Assembly: GCF_005222485.1 (NCBI RefSeq)
Contig: NZ_CP029078.1
Location: 7,565,501 to 7,629,500, forward strand
DNA from: Streptomyces griseoviridis
GTDB taxonomy: Bacteria > Actinomycetota > Actinomycetes > Streptomycetales > Streptomycetaceae
Length of the DNA stretch: 64,000 nucleotides
Reading direction: 5' to 3'
The position numbers and the translations under genes were made by a program. Below, one piece after another: positions 54,973 through 63,971 of the stretch; the stretch's first letter is position 1; every line of letters starts with the position of its first letter. The notes under the pieces are model-generated. The model worked only from the letters and a program-made list of their open reading frames with translations. It had not been told where the DNA came from and searched no databases.

Positions 54973-55778
54973 GGAAGACCGCACCACTGACCGCCCCGCT
55001 GATCGCCCTGCTGCTCGCCGCCGCCTTCCTCGCCGGATGCGCGCGGACCGGGGAGCGGGCGGCGCCCCGCCCGGCCGACGGGCTGTGGAGACCCGGGCCC
55101 GGCCTGGCCTGGCAGTGGCAACTGGACGGAAAGGTCACGCCGTCCGCGGACGTGCCCGTCTACGACATCGACGGTTTCGAGAACACGGCGGCCGACGTCG
55201 CCCGGCTGCACCGCGACGGCCGCAAGGTCATCTGCTACATCAATGTCGGCGCCTGGGAGAAGTTCCGCCCCGACCAGGCCGACTTCCCCGCCTCCGTGCT
55301 CGGCCGGACCAACGGCTGGGCGGGCGAGCGCTGGCTCGACATCCGCAGGCTCGACGTCCTGCGGCCCCTGATGGCGGCCCGCTTCGACATGTGCCGCGAC
55401 AAGGGCTTCGACGCCGTCGAACCCGACCTCGTCGAGGGGTACGGCAACGACACCGGCTTCCCGCTGACCGCCGCCGACCAGCTCAGGTTCAACCGGATGA
55501 TCGCGGACCTCGCCCACCGGCGGGGACTCTCCGTCGGCCTGAAGAACGACCTCCCGCAGATCCCCCAACTCCTCGCGCACTTCGACTTCGCGGTCAACGA
55601 GGAGTGCGCCCAGTACGGCGAGTGCGCGCGGCTCGCCCCGTTCATCGAGGCGGGCAAGGCGGTGTTCCACGTGGAGTACAAGGAGAAGCCCGCCGCGTTC
55701 TGCGCCGAGTCCCGCAGGCTCGGCCTCTCCTCGATGCAGAAGAGGCTGGACCTAGACGTCTGGCGCAAGCCCTGCTGA
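54969..55778 (+). CDS. GH114-like endo-alpha-1,4-polygalactosaminidase lipoprotein
   Basis: A 269-residue exported lipoprotein (lipobox FLAGC, Cys24). The barrel contains VPVYDIDGFENT, KVICYINVGAWEKFRPD and GFDAVEPDLVEGYGND, which hold the acidic pair expected for GH114 enzymes such as Ega3 and the hydrolase domain of PelA. It would trim the amino-sugar polymer at the cell surface, possibly to release or size it. Starts within the previous gene's stop (ATGA) and its 3' end overlaps the convergent Trypco1 gene by 27 bases. Confidence 0.88.
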   Translation: MRKTAPLTAPLIALLLAAAFLAGCARTGERAAPRPADGLWRPGPGLAWQWQLDGKVTPSADVPVYDIDGFENTAADVARLHRDGRKVICYINVGAWEKFRPDQADFPASVLGRTNGWAGERWLDIRRLDVLRPLMAARFDMCRDKGFDAVEPDLVEGYGNDTGFPLTAADQLRFNRMIADLAHRRGLSVGLKNDLPQIPQLLAHFDFAVNEECAQYGECARLAPFIEAGKAVFHVEYKEKPAAFCAESRRLGLSSMQKRLDLDVWRKPC

Positions 55779-56111
55779 CGGCGCGTCAGGATCGGCCGAC
55801 CGGCGCCAGGTCACCTGCACCTGGAGGTGGCCCTGCGCGCCGGTGCGGGCCAGGACCGCGCCGACCTCCGCGTCCAGCTGGATGCCGAACTCCACGGTGA
55901 TCTCGTCGGGCCGCTGCGGCAGTTCGCTCATCCGGCGCAGGGTCGCCGCCGCGGCCCCGCGCACACCCTCCAACGCCGACTCGAAGGAACCCGTCGCCCG
56001 CGCCAGCACGTCCGACACACCGGTCGCGTCCACCACACCGCCGTCGAAGGGGTCCATCCGCGCCACCACGGACCCCCCGTCCTCGAGATCGAACCGCAGC
56101 AACTCGCCCAC
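55752..56111 (-). CDS. Trypco1 (trypsin-co-occurring domain 1) protein
   Basis: A 119-residue mostly beta protein. The start (VGELLRFDLEDGGSVVARMD) and the end region EITVEFGIQLDAEVGAVLAR with VQVTWRR match CU044_2847/Trypco1 domain proteins. Such proteins co-occur with trypsin-like proteases, NB-ARC/TPR proteins and MoxR ATPases in actinobacterial conflict systems. GTG at 56111 gives the domain without excess; no clear ribosome site is seen. Divergent from the FxsA-like peptide gene. Confidence 0.75.
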   Translation of the reverse strand: MGELLRFDLEDGGSVVARMDPFDGGVVDATGVSDVLARATGSFESALEGVRGAAAATLRRMSELPQRPDEITVEFGIQLDAEVGAVLARTGAQGHLQVQVTWRRSADPDAPSAGLAPDV

Positions 56112-56351
56112 GAGATACGCCCCCCGCCCGCTCAGCCGTCGTCCGGACGCGTTCTCTGTGCCCGGCGCCGGGCACCGCGAACCCTCCCCGGCCGCGCCCG
56201 CGGTGGCCCGAACCGGCCCTGTGGACGGCCCAGTTCCGGCCCGGGTGGCTGCCGGGTGCCCTTTCGGTGACGCAATCGAGGGGTCAGTATGAGAGGGAGC
56301 CCGCGGATGCGAGGCGACCTCTCCAACGCGCCGACTAGGGGGCAGCGGGAC

Positions 56352-56561
56352 GTGACGACTACCGCGACCGAGTTCGAGTCCGATCTGGTCGATCTCAGCC
56401 GATGCGGGCTCCACGAGGTGATGACGCTCCACGACCCGCTGTTCGTGGACGCGTTGGACGTCCTGGTGCGGCATCTCGGCGAGAGGTCGGCGTTCCAGAG
56501 CGACAGCGGAGGCAGCAACAGCCCGTATCTGGCCGCGGACTGCGACGGCGCCGACCTCTAG
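56352..56561 (+). CDS. FxsA-like precursor peptide with C-terminal extension
   Basis: A 69-residue peptide. The leader (ESDLVDLSRCGLHEVMTLHD, then LFVDALDVLVRHLGE) looks like FxSxx-COOH precursors, whose leader has Leu-rich spacing before the core. FQSDS at residues 48-52 matches FxSxx, but unlike typical members the peptide continues for 17 residues (GGSNSPYLAADCDGADL). GTG at 56352 has GGGGG nine bases upstream; ATGs at 56289 and 56307 are alternatives. It is six bases upstream of the HExxH hydroxylase gene, the likely modifier. Probably a ribosomally made, post-translationally modified peptide. Confidence 0.65.
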   Translation: MTTTATEFESDLVDLSRCGLHEVMTLHDPLFVDALDVLVRHLGERSAFQSDSGGSNSPYLAADCDGADL

Positions 56562-56567
56562 CCCGGG

Positions 56568-58442
56568 ATGACCGAGCCGCATGCGGACACCCGAACCGTG
56601 CTGGGCCGCCATCGCACGCCCGCGTCCGACCTGGACGACCTCGCCGCGGGCCGCGTCACGCCCGGCGCCGCCCGCCGGATCTGGGCCGTGGAGCGCAGCC
56701 GCCGGCTGCTGATGCTGCGCGCGGTGACGGATCTCGCCCGCCGCCGCGTGCCCGCGGGTCCGCTGCCGCCCGACTCCGCGATGGACCTGCTGCTGCGCGT
56801 GGACCGGGTCCGCCCCGACATCGTCGCCGAGCTGCTCGAACATCCCGGCACGGGCGTCTGGGCCGTCCGCACCCTGGAGCGGCTGAACTCCGCCGAGCGG
56901 CTCCCCGCGCCGGTGCCGCCGCTGTGGGCCGAGGTCGGGTACCTGCACTGCCTCGCCGCCGCCGGGGCGCTGCGCTCCGGCATCGGAGGAACGATTCGCT
57001 TACCGGTGCACGACACCCTGGTGACGCTGCCCACCCTGGGCCGCGTCCGCCTCCCCCGCACCCCGCCGCCAGGGCCGCCCGCCCTCGTCACCCTCCGCGT
57101 CCCGGCCCCCGGCACGGGCCCCGCGCTGCTGCTCACCGGTGACCGGCCGCTGGCCCTCCCCGCCGACCTGCGCCGCCCGCGCGGCCCGTGGGAGCCGCTG
57201 CACCGCATCGCCTGGAGCCCCCGCCCGCAGGACCCGCCGTTCACCCTGGAGGACGCCGACCCCTACCGCGGCTTCAGGGCGGGGCCCACGGCGACGGCCG
57301 CCCCCGCCCTGACCGGCCCCGAGACGCGCGGCTGGCACCTGCTGCTGCGCGCCGCGGGCGACCTCCTGCACACCCGCCACCCCCGGGCGGCCGGAATGCT
57401 CGCCGAGACGCTGCGGGTGCTGGTGCCGCTGCCCACCGCGCCCCGCTTCCGCACCGCGAGCGCCTCCTACAACGAGGCCGTCGGCAGCGCCCTGCTCTCG
57501 CTGCCACGCACCGCGCAGGACCTCGCGGTCACCCTGGTGCACGAGGCCAGGCACTCCGTGCTCAACGGCCTGCTCCACCAACTCGCCCTGATCGAGGGCG
57601 AGGAGCCGCTGCTGTACGCGCCGTGGCGCGGCGACCCGCGCCCGCTGTCCGGCCTGCTGCACGGCGCCTACGCGTTCGCGGGCGTCGCCGACTTCTGGCG
57701 CGTCGAGCGGCACGCACTGCGCGAACGGGCCGCGGAGCTCGCCCACTTCGAGTTCGCGGTGTGGCGGACGGCGGTCTCCGAGACCCTCGCCGTCCTGCTG
57801 ACCGCGCCCGGACTGACCGACGTCGGACGGCTGTTCGTGACCCGCCTCACGGCGGAGGCCGCGACCTGGGACCAGGAGCCGGTGCCCGCCCGCCCCGCGG
57901 CCCTCGCCCGCGCCGAACTCGCCGACCTGCGCGCGGTGTGGCGGGTCAGGCATCTGCGGCCCGACCCCGCCCTGGCCGACGCCCTGGCCGCCGCCCGGCG
58001 CGGCGGCGCCGACCCGCGCACCGCCCCGACGGTCCGCTCCCTGACCCGGCCCGACCCGGGCGCCGTCGTCCCCGACCCGCGCGGCGAACTGCGCAGGCTG
58101 CTGCTGGCCGACCCCGACGCCCTGGACCGGCAGGCCAGGGCCGCCGGGTCCGCCGTCGGGCCCGGGGCGCCGGTCGCCGCGGACCTCCTGCTGCTGCGCG
58201 GCGCGGCCGCGGAGGCGGTCGACGCCTACCGGACGCTGCTCGCCGAGCACCCCGAGGCGGTGTCGGCGTGGGCCGGGCTCGGCCTCGCCCTGCGCGAGAC
58301 GGGCGTCCGCACCGCGTCAGCCGCCCTCCTGGAGCGCCCGGAAGTGGTCAGGGCGCTGCACGCGCGGACGGCGCCCGGGGGAGACCCGGTGGAGACCGCC
58401 GACTGGGTCGGCAGGACCCCACGGGCACCCGAGCAGGTCTGA
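56568..58442 (+). CDS. HExxH motif peptide beta-hydroxylase-like protein (FxSxx-system associated)
   Basis: A 624-residue protein with HEARH at residues 325-329 in LVHEARHSVLNGLLHQLALI. The helical regions around it and the C-terminal TPR-like repeats (AVDAYRTLLAEHPEAVSAWA) match the aKG-HExxH-type peptide modification family, some members of which hydroxylate peptide side chains using 2-oxoglutarate and iron. It directly follows the precursor peptide. Leu145 is a TTA codon (57000-57002), so expression probably depends on bldA. A protease is a less likely alternative. Confidence 0.8.
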   Translation: MTEPHADTRTVLGRHRTPASDLDDLAAGRVTPGAARRIWAVERSRRLLMLRAVTDLARRRVPAGPLPPDSAMDLLLRVDRVRPDIVAELLEHPGTGVWAVRTLERLNSAERLPAPVPPLWAEVGYLHCLAAAGALRSGIGGTIRLPVHDTLVTLPTLGRVRLPRTPPPGPPALVTLRVPAPGTGPALLLTGDRPLALPADLRRPRGPWEPLHRIAWSPRPQDPPFTLEDADPYRGFRAGPTATAAPALTGPETRGWHLLLRAAGDLLHTRHPRAAGMLAETLRVLVPLPTAPRFRTASASYNEAVGSALLSLPRTAQDLAVTLVHEARHSVLNGLLHQLALIEGEEPLLYAPWRGDPRPLSGLLHGAYAFAGVADFWRVERHALRERAAELAHFEFAVWRTAVSETLAVLLTAPGLTDVGRLFVTRLTAEAATWDQEPVPARPAALARAELADLRAVWRVRHLRPDPALADALAAARRGGADPRTAPTVRSLTRPDPGAVVPDPRGELRRLLLADPDALDRQARAAGSAVGPGAPVAADLLLLRGAAAEAVDAYRTLLAEHPEAVSAWAGLGLALRETGVRTASAALLERPEVVRALHARTAPGGDPVETADWVGRTPRAPEQV

Positions 58443-58452
58443 ACCGCCCCCG

Positions 58453-61400
58453 CTACAACGGCATCGGGTCGATGTCGCAGTTCGCCACCCGGTGCGCCGC
58501 GGCAGCCGCCGTCGCCGGGTGGTCGGCGCCGAGCGTGCGGGTGTACCGGGCGACCGTGTCCGCGTGCAGGGCGTCGGCCTCCTCGGCGCGGCCCAGCAGC
58601 CGCAGCCCCGCCGCGAGGTTCACGGACGCGGCCAGGGAGGCCGGGTGGTCCTCGCCCAGCCGGCGGCGGCTGCGCTCCAGGGTGGCGGTGCTCAGCTCGA
58701 CCGACGCCTGCACCTCGCCCAGTTCGTACAGGTCGGCCGCCAGATTCGTCGCGCAGGCCAGGGTGTTGGGGTGGTCCTCGCCGACCGCGTCGGAAAGGCC
58801 CGCGAGCAGCCGGTCGTTGAGCTGCCGCGCCTCCTCGCCGCGCCCGAGCAGCCGCAGGCAGACCGCGTGATTGACCTGCGCGCCCAGGGTGTGCGGGTGG
58901 GCGGCGCCGAACAGCCGCTGGTATCCCGCGCAGCCCTGCGCGCTCAGCTCCAGCGCACGCGGCAGGTCGCCGCTGTGCCGGACGTCGACGGAGTGGGCCA
59001 GCAACGCGGCCAGGGTGTCGGGGTAGTTGTCGCCGTAGCGGTTGCGGAACATCCGCAGGGCCTTCGCGGACAGCTCGATGGCCTCCGCGTGCCGGCCCGC
59101 CCGCCGCTCCGCCACCGCGAGGCCGCGGTACCCGGAGACCGTCGTCGGGTTCTTGGAGCCGTAGTTGTACTCGTAGCGCCCCACCACGTCCTGCTGCTGG
59201 TCGCGCGCCCCCATGTACTCGCCCGCCTCCTGCCGGTCGCGGACGACGCCCGCGAGGGTGCCGAGGGTCGACAGGGCGTTCTCGCCGAGCTCCTCCACCT
59301 TGCGGCGGTGGGTGTCCCGGTCCAGTTCGAGCGCCTCGCGGAAGTCGCCGGTGAGCCGGAGGTTCAGCGCCACCCGGTGGGCCACGATCAGGGTGGACAG
59401 GTCGTTGGGCCCGAACAGCCGCCGGCACGCGTCGAAGCACTGCCGGTCCAGTTCGGAGGCGGCCGTGAAGTCACCGCGCATCCGCAGGTCCCAGGCGAGC
59501 ATCCCGGTGATCTCCAGGGTCATCTCGTGCTCGGGCCCGAGAGTCTCCGTCATCAGCTCCAGGGTGCGCTGGTCCAGCTCGTAGGCGACCCGGTAGTGGC
59601 CGAGGATGCGCAGCGCGTCGGTGTAGAGCTTCGCCGCCATCAGGACCGGCTCGGCCCGCTCGCCGTCGACCGCGTGCCAGGTCTCGTACGCCTGCTTGGC
59701 GAGGTCGAGGGAGCCCTGGTGGTCGCCCCAGGTGAACATGTACTGGATCTCGTTCAGGACGAGTTGGCGCACCCACGGGTCGGTGGACTCCACCGCGCGA
59801 CTGCTGAGGACGTGCGGCAGCAGCTCGCCGTACTGCTGCCACTGGCCGGAGTCGGAGGGAGCGCCCGGGTCGCCCTTGGCGAGCAGCCGGTGGGCGCCGT
59901 TGCGCATCTGCTCCTTGAGGCTGTCCGGCATCTGGTTGATCAGCACCCGCTGCACCAGCCGGTGCAACTGGATCGTGTTGGTGGTGTGGTTGATCCGGGC
60001 GAGCGCGTACCGGTTGATCTCCCGGATGGCCCGGCCGAGCCGGATCGGGTCGCTCAGCGCGGCGGCGAGTTCGGGCGGCACCGGGGCGTCGCGGACGCCG
60101 GTCAGCAGCCGCCTGGAGATCGGCTCGGGCGCGAAGAAGGCGCACACCTGGAGGAGTTGGAGGGCCGCGGGGTGGTTCTTCTGGAGCCGGTCGAGGGAGA
60201 CGTTCCACGCGGCGGCCACCGACAGGGGGTAGTCGGGGGGCGGGTCGCTGACCATCAGGTCGGCCGCCTGCCGTTCGAACAGGCGCAGGTACTCGTCGGC
60301 CGGCATGCCGGTCTCGGAGAGCCAGACCGCGGCCTGCTCGATGCCGAGCGGCAGGTCGCCGAGGGTCTCCGCCAGCCGGTTCGCGGTGTCGTCGTCGAGG
60401 TTGGGGGCGCGCAGCTGGAGCAGTTCGCGGCTCTCCTCGCGGGCGAACACATCGACCTCGAGCGGGCGGGCGGCGGTCGCCCACTGGGCATTGCGGGAAG
60501 TCACGAGAATGCGTCCTGGGCCGTTGGTGGGGAAGAACTCGCGAACGGCTTCGGGGACCTCCGCGTTGTCGAAGACGAGGAGCCAGTTCTTGTACGGCTC
60601 ACCCACCCGCAGCGCCTCGATGACGGCGGGGACGGCGGTGTTGGCCTCGCCGGTGCCGACGTCGAGGCCCAGCCGCCTGGCCAGCTCCACCAGCACCTGC
60701 CGGATCTGCTGGGACTGCTCGGCGGGGATCCACCAGACCACCTGGTACTCGTGCAGATGGCGGTACACGTACTCGACCGCGAGCTGGGACTTGCCGACCC
60801 CGCCCATGCCCTGGAGGGCCTCGGGCAGGACGGCGGTGGTGCCTTCCTGGAGCCGCCTGTGCAGGTCTTCGAGCAACTGTTCGCGTCCGGTGAAGGCGCG
60901 GTTCCGTGGGGGCACATGGCCCCAGACGGGCGGCGGTTTCCGTGTCCCGTCGCCCCTTGTCGTCGCGGCATCGGACCGCACGCCCGTCACGGACACGTTC
61001 CCTCCATCGTCCTCGGGTGCTCCTGCCTCGCCCTCCACCGGCGGGCGAGTCGGGGTCTCGCCGAAGGGGAGGTCGGGGGTCGGAGCGCTGAAATCTTCGC
61101 CCTGTGTATCACTGTTGTGACGCTGAGTCTCCACCGGCGCGGGCGGCGGTACCGCTTCCTCCCCGTACCGCAGCCGCCGGTGCAGCAGGGTCGCGGCGGC
61201 GGTGTGCCGCCCGTCCAGCGCGGTCAGCGCGGGCAGCACCGGGGTCAGCCAGCTCCGGACGCCGTCCAGCGGGAGCCGCGCGGCACCGCCCGGATCGGTG
61301 ACGAGGTCGCGTACCTGGCGCAGCGCGCCCCCGGTGGCACCCGGAACCGTGTTCGCCAGGTGGTCGAAGGCCACCCGCACAGCCCGCGCGGTCTCACCGC

Positions 61401-62862
61401 GGGTGCCCTCGGCCAGCAGCTCCTGCCGCAGCCCCGCCGTCGCGAACTCCAGGTCGACCCGGGCGGGGCCCGGCACCTCGGGGGCGTCCGGATCGCCGGG
61501 GGAGGGCAGCAGCAGCCCGCTCACCAGCAACTCGGCCAGATGCCACGGCCTGGCCTCGGGGAGCAGGGTGTGCCGCAGCAGCTGGAGGATGGTCAGGTTG
61601 AGCGGGATGGCGGCACCGAGCTGCGCCAAGTGATAGGCGGTGGGGCTCAGTTGGGCCCGCAGTCGACGGGCGTGGTCGGCCGCCGACAGCGGCTGCGGCG
61701 GGGACGGCGGCCGGGGCGGCAGCGTCGGGCCACCGGCGGACACCGGCAGCACCCGCATCGTGAACTCCGCGGGCCGCTCGTGCCGTACCAGCCGCGCCCA
61801 CTGCCCCACCCCGTCGGGCGTCAGCTCGACCACCGGTACGGCGAGCCACGGCGGCTGCCGCTCCTCGGGGAACCCGGGCAGCGCGAAGTCGTCCGGACGG
61901 TGCCACCAGCGGGCGTTGGCGGCGGCCGGTCCTGGACTGCGCAGCCGGGTGCGCAACGGCACCGTGGGCAGCCGCGCCCACAGATGCTCGGGAAGCGTGC
62001 TGACGACGGCCGTGGGCATCGTCGCGGCCCAGCGGGCGAGCCGGTGGTGGGCGCTGCCGTCCCGCCAGTGGTGCGCGTACATGTCGGTGAGGACCAGCAC
62101 CAGTTGCCGGTCGGACCGGCCCGGGACGCCGCCGCGCCGACCCCGGCCGGTCCCGTCGGCCCAGCGGCATACCCGGACGTCACGGAAGGCGCCCGAGCCG
62201 AGCAGCACCGCCTCGAACTGCCGCACCATCCGCGTCCACAGGCCCATCGAGAGGCCGCTGTCGACGACCAGCGTCAGGGACAGCCAGCGCTCCGGCGCCG
62301 GCCTGAAGCACGGCAGCCAACTGCCCTGCTCCGCGCGGGACTCGGCGGTCGCCTCCTCGTCCAGCAGCCGAACGCGCGCCGACGGCAGCCGCAGCCGCAG
62401 CGGACGCAGCGCCCGCTCGATCGGCCGGGACGCCTCCAGCGCGGGACGGGCGGCCGCCCTGGACCACAGGGGGCGCGCGACGGCGTCGAGCGCGACCCGC
62501 GCGGGCACCGGGGCGGGCGGCCCGACCGGCGCCGGCGCCCCGACGACCTCCTGCCCACCTCCGGGCTCAGGCCCGGACACCGCCGCCTCGGGCGGGAGTT
62601 CGACGGCGGGCGGCTCGGCGGCGGCGTCGAGGGCGGTGCCCGTGCCGTCGACGCTGCCCGTGCCGTCAGCGGTGTCGCTGCCGTCGGCGGTGGACGGACG
62701 CGCCGTGCGCGCGGCGCGGGTCCGTCGGTCGATCTGGGCGGCCAGCCAGACCACCTCGCCCGCGGCGTGCGCGGTCAGCCGCGCGCACACCTCCCCGCGC
62801 GAGGCGACAGCCGGCGCGCTGCCGTTGCTCGCCCTGCCGCGGCGGGAGGGCGGCAAGGTCAT
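58453..62862 (-). CDS. FxSxx-COOH system STAND protein: vWA-like, NB-ARC and TPR domains
   Basis: A 1469-residue multidomain protein. Residues ~180-420 contain a vWA-like/SAV_2336-type domain with a MIDAS-like DSGLSM at 201-206 and VLVLTDMYAHHW. Residues ~650-960 form an NB-ARC ATPase: P-loop GMGGVGKSQLA with Lys691, Walker B LLVFDNAE and the sensor RILVTSRNAQW. The rest (~1000-1469) is a TPR array of about a dozen repeats with Leu/Ala-rich helices (e.g. LYTDALRILGHYRVAYELDQ). These STAND proteins oligomerise on a signal and activate partners. ATG 62862 overlaps the MoxR stop (ATGA); an ATG ten codons earlier is possible. The stop is 10 bases from the convergent hydroxylase gene. Confidence 0.88.
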   Translation of the reverse strand: MTLPPSRRGRASNGSAPAVASRGEVCARLTAHAAGEVVWLAAQIDRRTRAARTARPSTADGSDTADGTGSVDGTGTALDAAAEPPAVELPPEAAVSGPEPGGGQEVVGAPAPVGPPAPVPARVALDAVARPLWSRAAARPALEASRPIERALRPLRLRLPSARVRLLDEEATAESRAEQGSWLPCFRPAPERWLSLTLVVDSGLSMGLWTRMVRQFEAVLLGSGAFRDVRVCRWADGTGRGRRGGVPGRSDRQLVLVLTDMYAHHWRDGSAHHRLARWAATMPTAVVSTLPEHLWARLPTVPLRTRLRSPGPAAANARWWHRPDDFALPGFPEERQPPWLAVPVVELTPDGVGQWARLVRHERPAEFTMRVLPVSAGGPTLPPRPPSPPQPLSAADHARRLRAQLSPTAYHLAQLGAAIPLNLTILQLLRHTLLPEARPWHLAELLVSGLLLPSPGDPDAPEVPGPARVDLEFATAGLRQELLAEGTRGETARAVRVAFDHLANTVPGATGGALRQVRDLVTDPGGAARLPLDGVRSWLTPVLPALTALDGRHTAAATLLHRRLRYGEEAVPPPAPVETQRHNSDTQGEDFSAPTPDLPFGETPTRPPVEGEAGAPEDDGGNVSVTGVRSDAATTRGDGTRKPPPVWGHVPPRNRAFTGREQLLEDLHRRLQEGTTAVLPEALQGMGGVGKSQLAVEYVYRHLHEYQVVWWIPAEQSQQIRQVLVELARRLGLDVGTGEANTAVPAVIEALRVGEPYKNWLLVFDNAEVPEAVREFFPTNGPGRILVTSRNAQWATAARPLEVDVFAREESRELLQLRAPNLDDDTANRLAETLGDLPLGIEQAAVWLSETGMPADEYLRLFERQAADLMVSDPPPDYPLSVAAAWNVSLDRLQKNHPAALQLLQVCAFFAPEPISRRLLTGVRDAPVPPELAAALSDPIRLGRAIREINRYALARINHTTNTIQLHRLVQRVLINQMPDSLKEQMRNGAHRLLAKGDPGAPSDSGQWQQYGELLPHVLSSRAVESTDPWVRQLVLNEIQYMFTWGDHQGSLDLAKQAYETWHAVDGERAEPVLMAAKLYTDALRILGHYRVAYELDQRTLELMTETLGPEHEMTLEITGMLAWDLRMRGDFTAASELDRQCFDACRRLFGPNDLSTLIVAHRVALNLRLTGDFREALELDRDTHRRKVEELGENALSTLGTLAGVVRDRQEAGEYMGARDQQQDVVGRYEYNYGSKNPTTVSGYRGLAVAERRAGRHAEAIELSAKALRMFRNRYGDNYPDTLAALLAHSVDVRHSGDLPRALELSAQGCAGYQRLFGAAHPHTLGAQVNHAVCLRLLGRGEEARQLNDRLLAGLSDAVGEDHPNTLACATNLAADLYELGEVQASVELSTATLERSRRRLGEDHPASLAASVNLAAGLRLLGRAEEADALHADTVARYTRTLGADHPATAAAAAHRVANCDIDPMPL

Positions 62863-63971
62863 GCAGAACCAACTTCGTCGAGCCGTTGCCAAAGCGCGTG
62901 CAGGAGTCCGTTCAGCGCGCCCTCGCCCGGACCGCCGGGGGAGAGCCGCAGGTACTCGGCGTTCAGCAACTGGTCGGCCGCGAGGGTGCCGCCGGTCAGC
63001 GCCCGGGACAGGAAGTCCCGGATCATCAGCGCGCGTTCGTCGCCGTCGCCCTCGGTGAACTGCGCCGCCAGCATCTCCGCCAGCCGGTCCGCGTCCGGCG
63101 GCGGCATCTCCAGCGTCAGACAGCGCCGCAGGAACGCGGGCGGCAGCGAACGCTCGCCGTTGCTGGTGATCACCACGAACGGGAAGGCGCGGCAGCGCAC
63201 CCGGCCGTGCCGCACCACATGGGTGTCGTCCGGGTCGTCGGTGTGCACCGCCACCTCGGGCAGCCGCGCCCGCACCCGGGACAGCTCGGGGATGCGGAAC
63301 TCGCCGTCCTCGAAGGCGCCCAGCAGATCGTTGGCGAGATCGGTGTCGGCCTTGTCGAACTCGTCGACGAGCAGCACCCGGGGGGTCTCCCTCGGCAGCA
63401 ACGCCGTTCCCAGCGGGCCCAGTTGGATGAAGTCACCGAGGGACGAGCCGTCCGCGCCCGGTCCGGGGCCCTCCGGCGGACCCGGGACGCCGAGCGCGTC
63501 ACGGGCGGACGCCTCCTGCACCCGGCCGATCGCGTCGTAGCCGTACAGCCCCTCCTTGAGCGTGGACTTGCTGGTGATCGTCCAGCGCAGCACCCGCCCC
63601 AGGCCCAGTTCACGGCTGACCCGGTGCGCCAGGCTCGACTTGCCCACCCCGGGAGGGCCGGTGACCAGCAGCGGACGCCGCAGGAAGAGGGCCGCGTTGA
63701 CCAGGTCGGTCTCCTCGGCCGACGAGGCGCGCACCCCGGCGCCGGGAGCGCCCAGACGGCGGCGGATCTCCGCGTCGTCACGGGGGACGGGCCCGGAGGC
63801 GAGGGGAGCGCCGTCGAAGTCCCGCCACGGCGGCGGGGGCGGCAACTGCTCGATGAGACGGCCGTCTCCGTCCGGTTCGCCGGTACCCCGGTAGATCCAC
63901 CAGTCGTCGGCCCGGCCGGTGGGACAGGACGCGCCCTCGGCCACCCGCGGCTGCCGCGATTCGCCGCTCAT
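62859..63971 (-). CDS. MoxR-type AAA+ ATPase
   Basis: A 370-residue AAA+ ATPase. Walker A GPPGVGKSSLAHR (Lys111), Walker B VLLVDEFDKAD, sensor 1 VVITSNGER and a C-terminal lid are visible. MoxR ATPases act as chaperones with vWA-domain partners, and the adjacent STAND protein carries a vWA-like domain, suggesting a direct complex. ATG 63971 has GGAGAGGGGG upstream; GTG at 63989 is an alternative. The promoter probably lies beyond the window edge. Confidence 0.92.
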   Translation of the reverse strand: MSGESRQPRVAEGASCPTGRADDWWIYRGTGEPDGDGRLIEQLPPPPPWRDFDGAPLASGPVPRDDAEIRRRLGAPGAGVRASSAEETDLVNAALFLRRPLLVTGPPGVGKSSLAHRVSRELGLGRVLRWTITSKSTLKEGLYGYDAIGRVQEASARDALGVPGPPEGPGPGADGSSLGDFIQLGPLGTALLPRETPRVLLVDEFDKADTDLANDLLGAFEDGEFRIPELSRVRARLPEVAVHTDDPDDTHVVRHGRVRCRAFPFVVITSNGERSLPPAFLRRCLTLEMPPPDADRLAEMLAAQFTEGDGDERALMIRDFLSRALTGGTLAADQLLNAEYLRLSPGGPGEGALNGLLHALWQRLDEVGSA

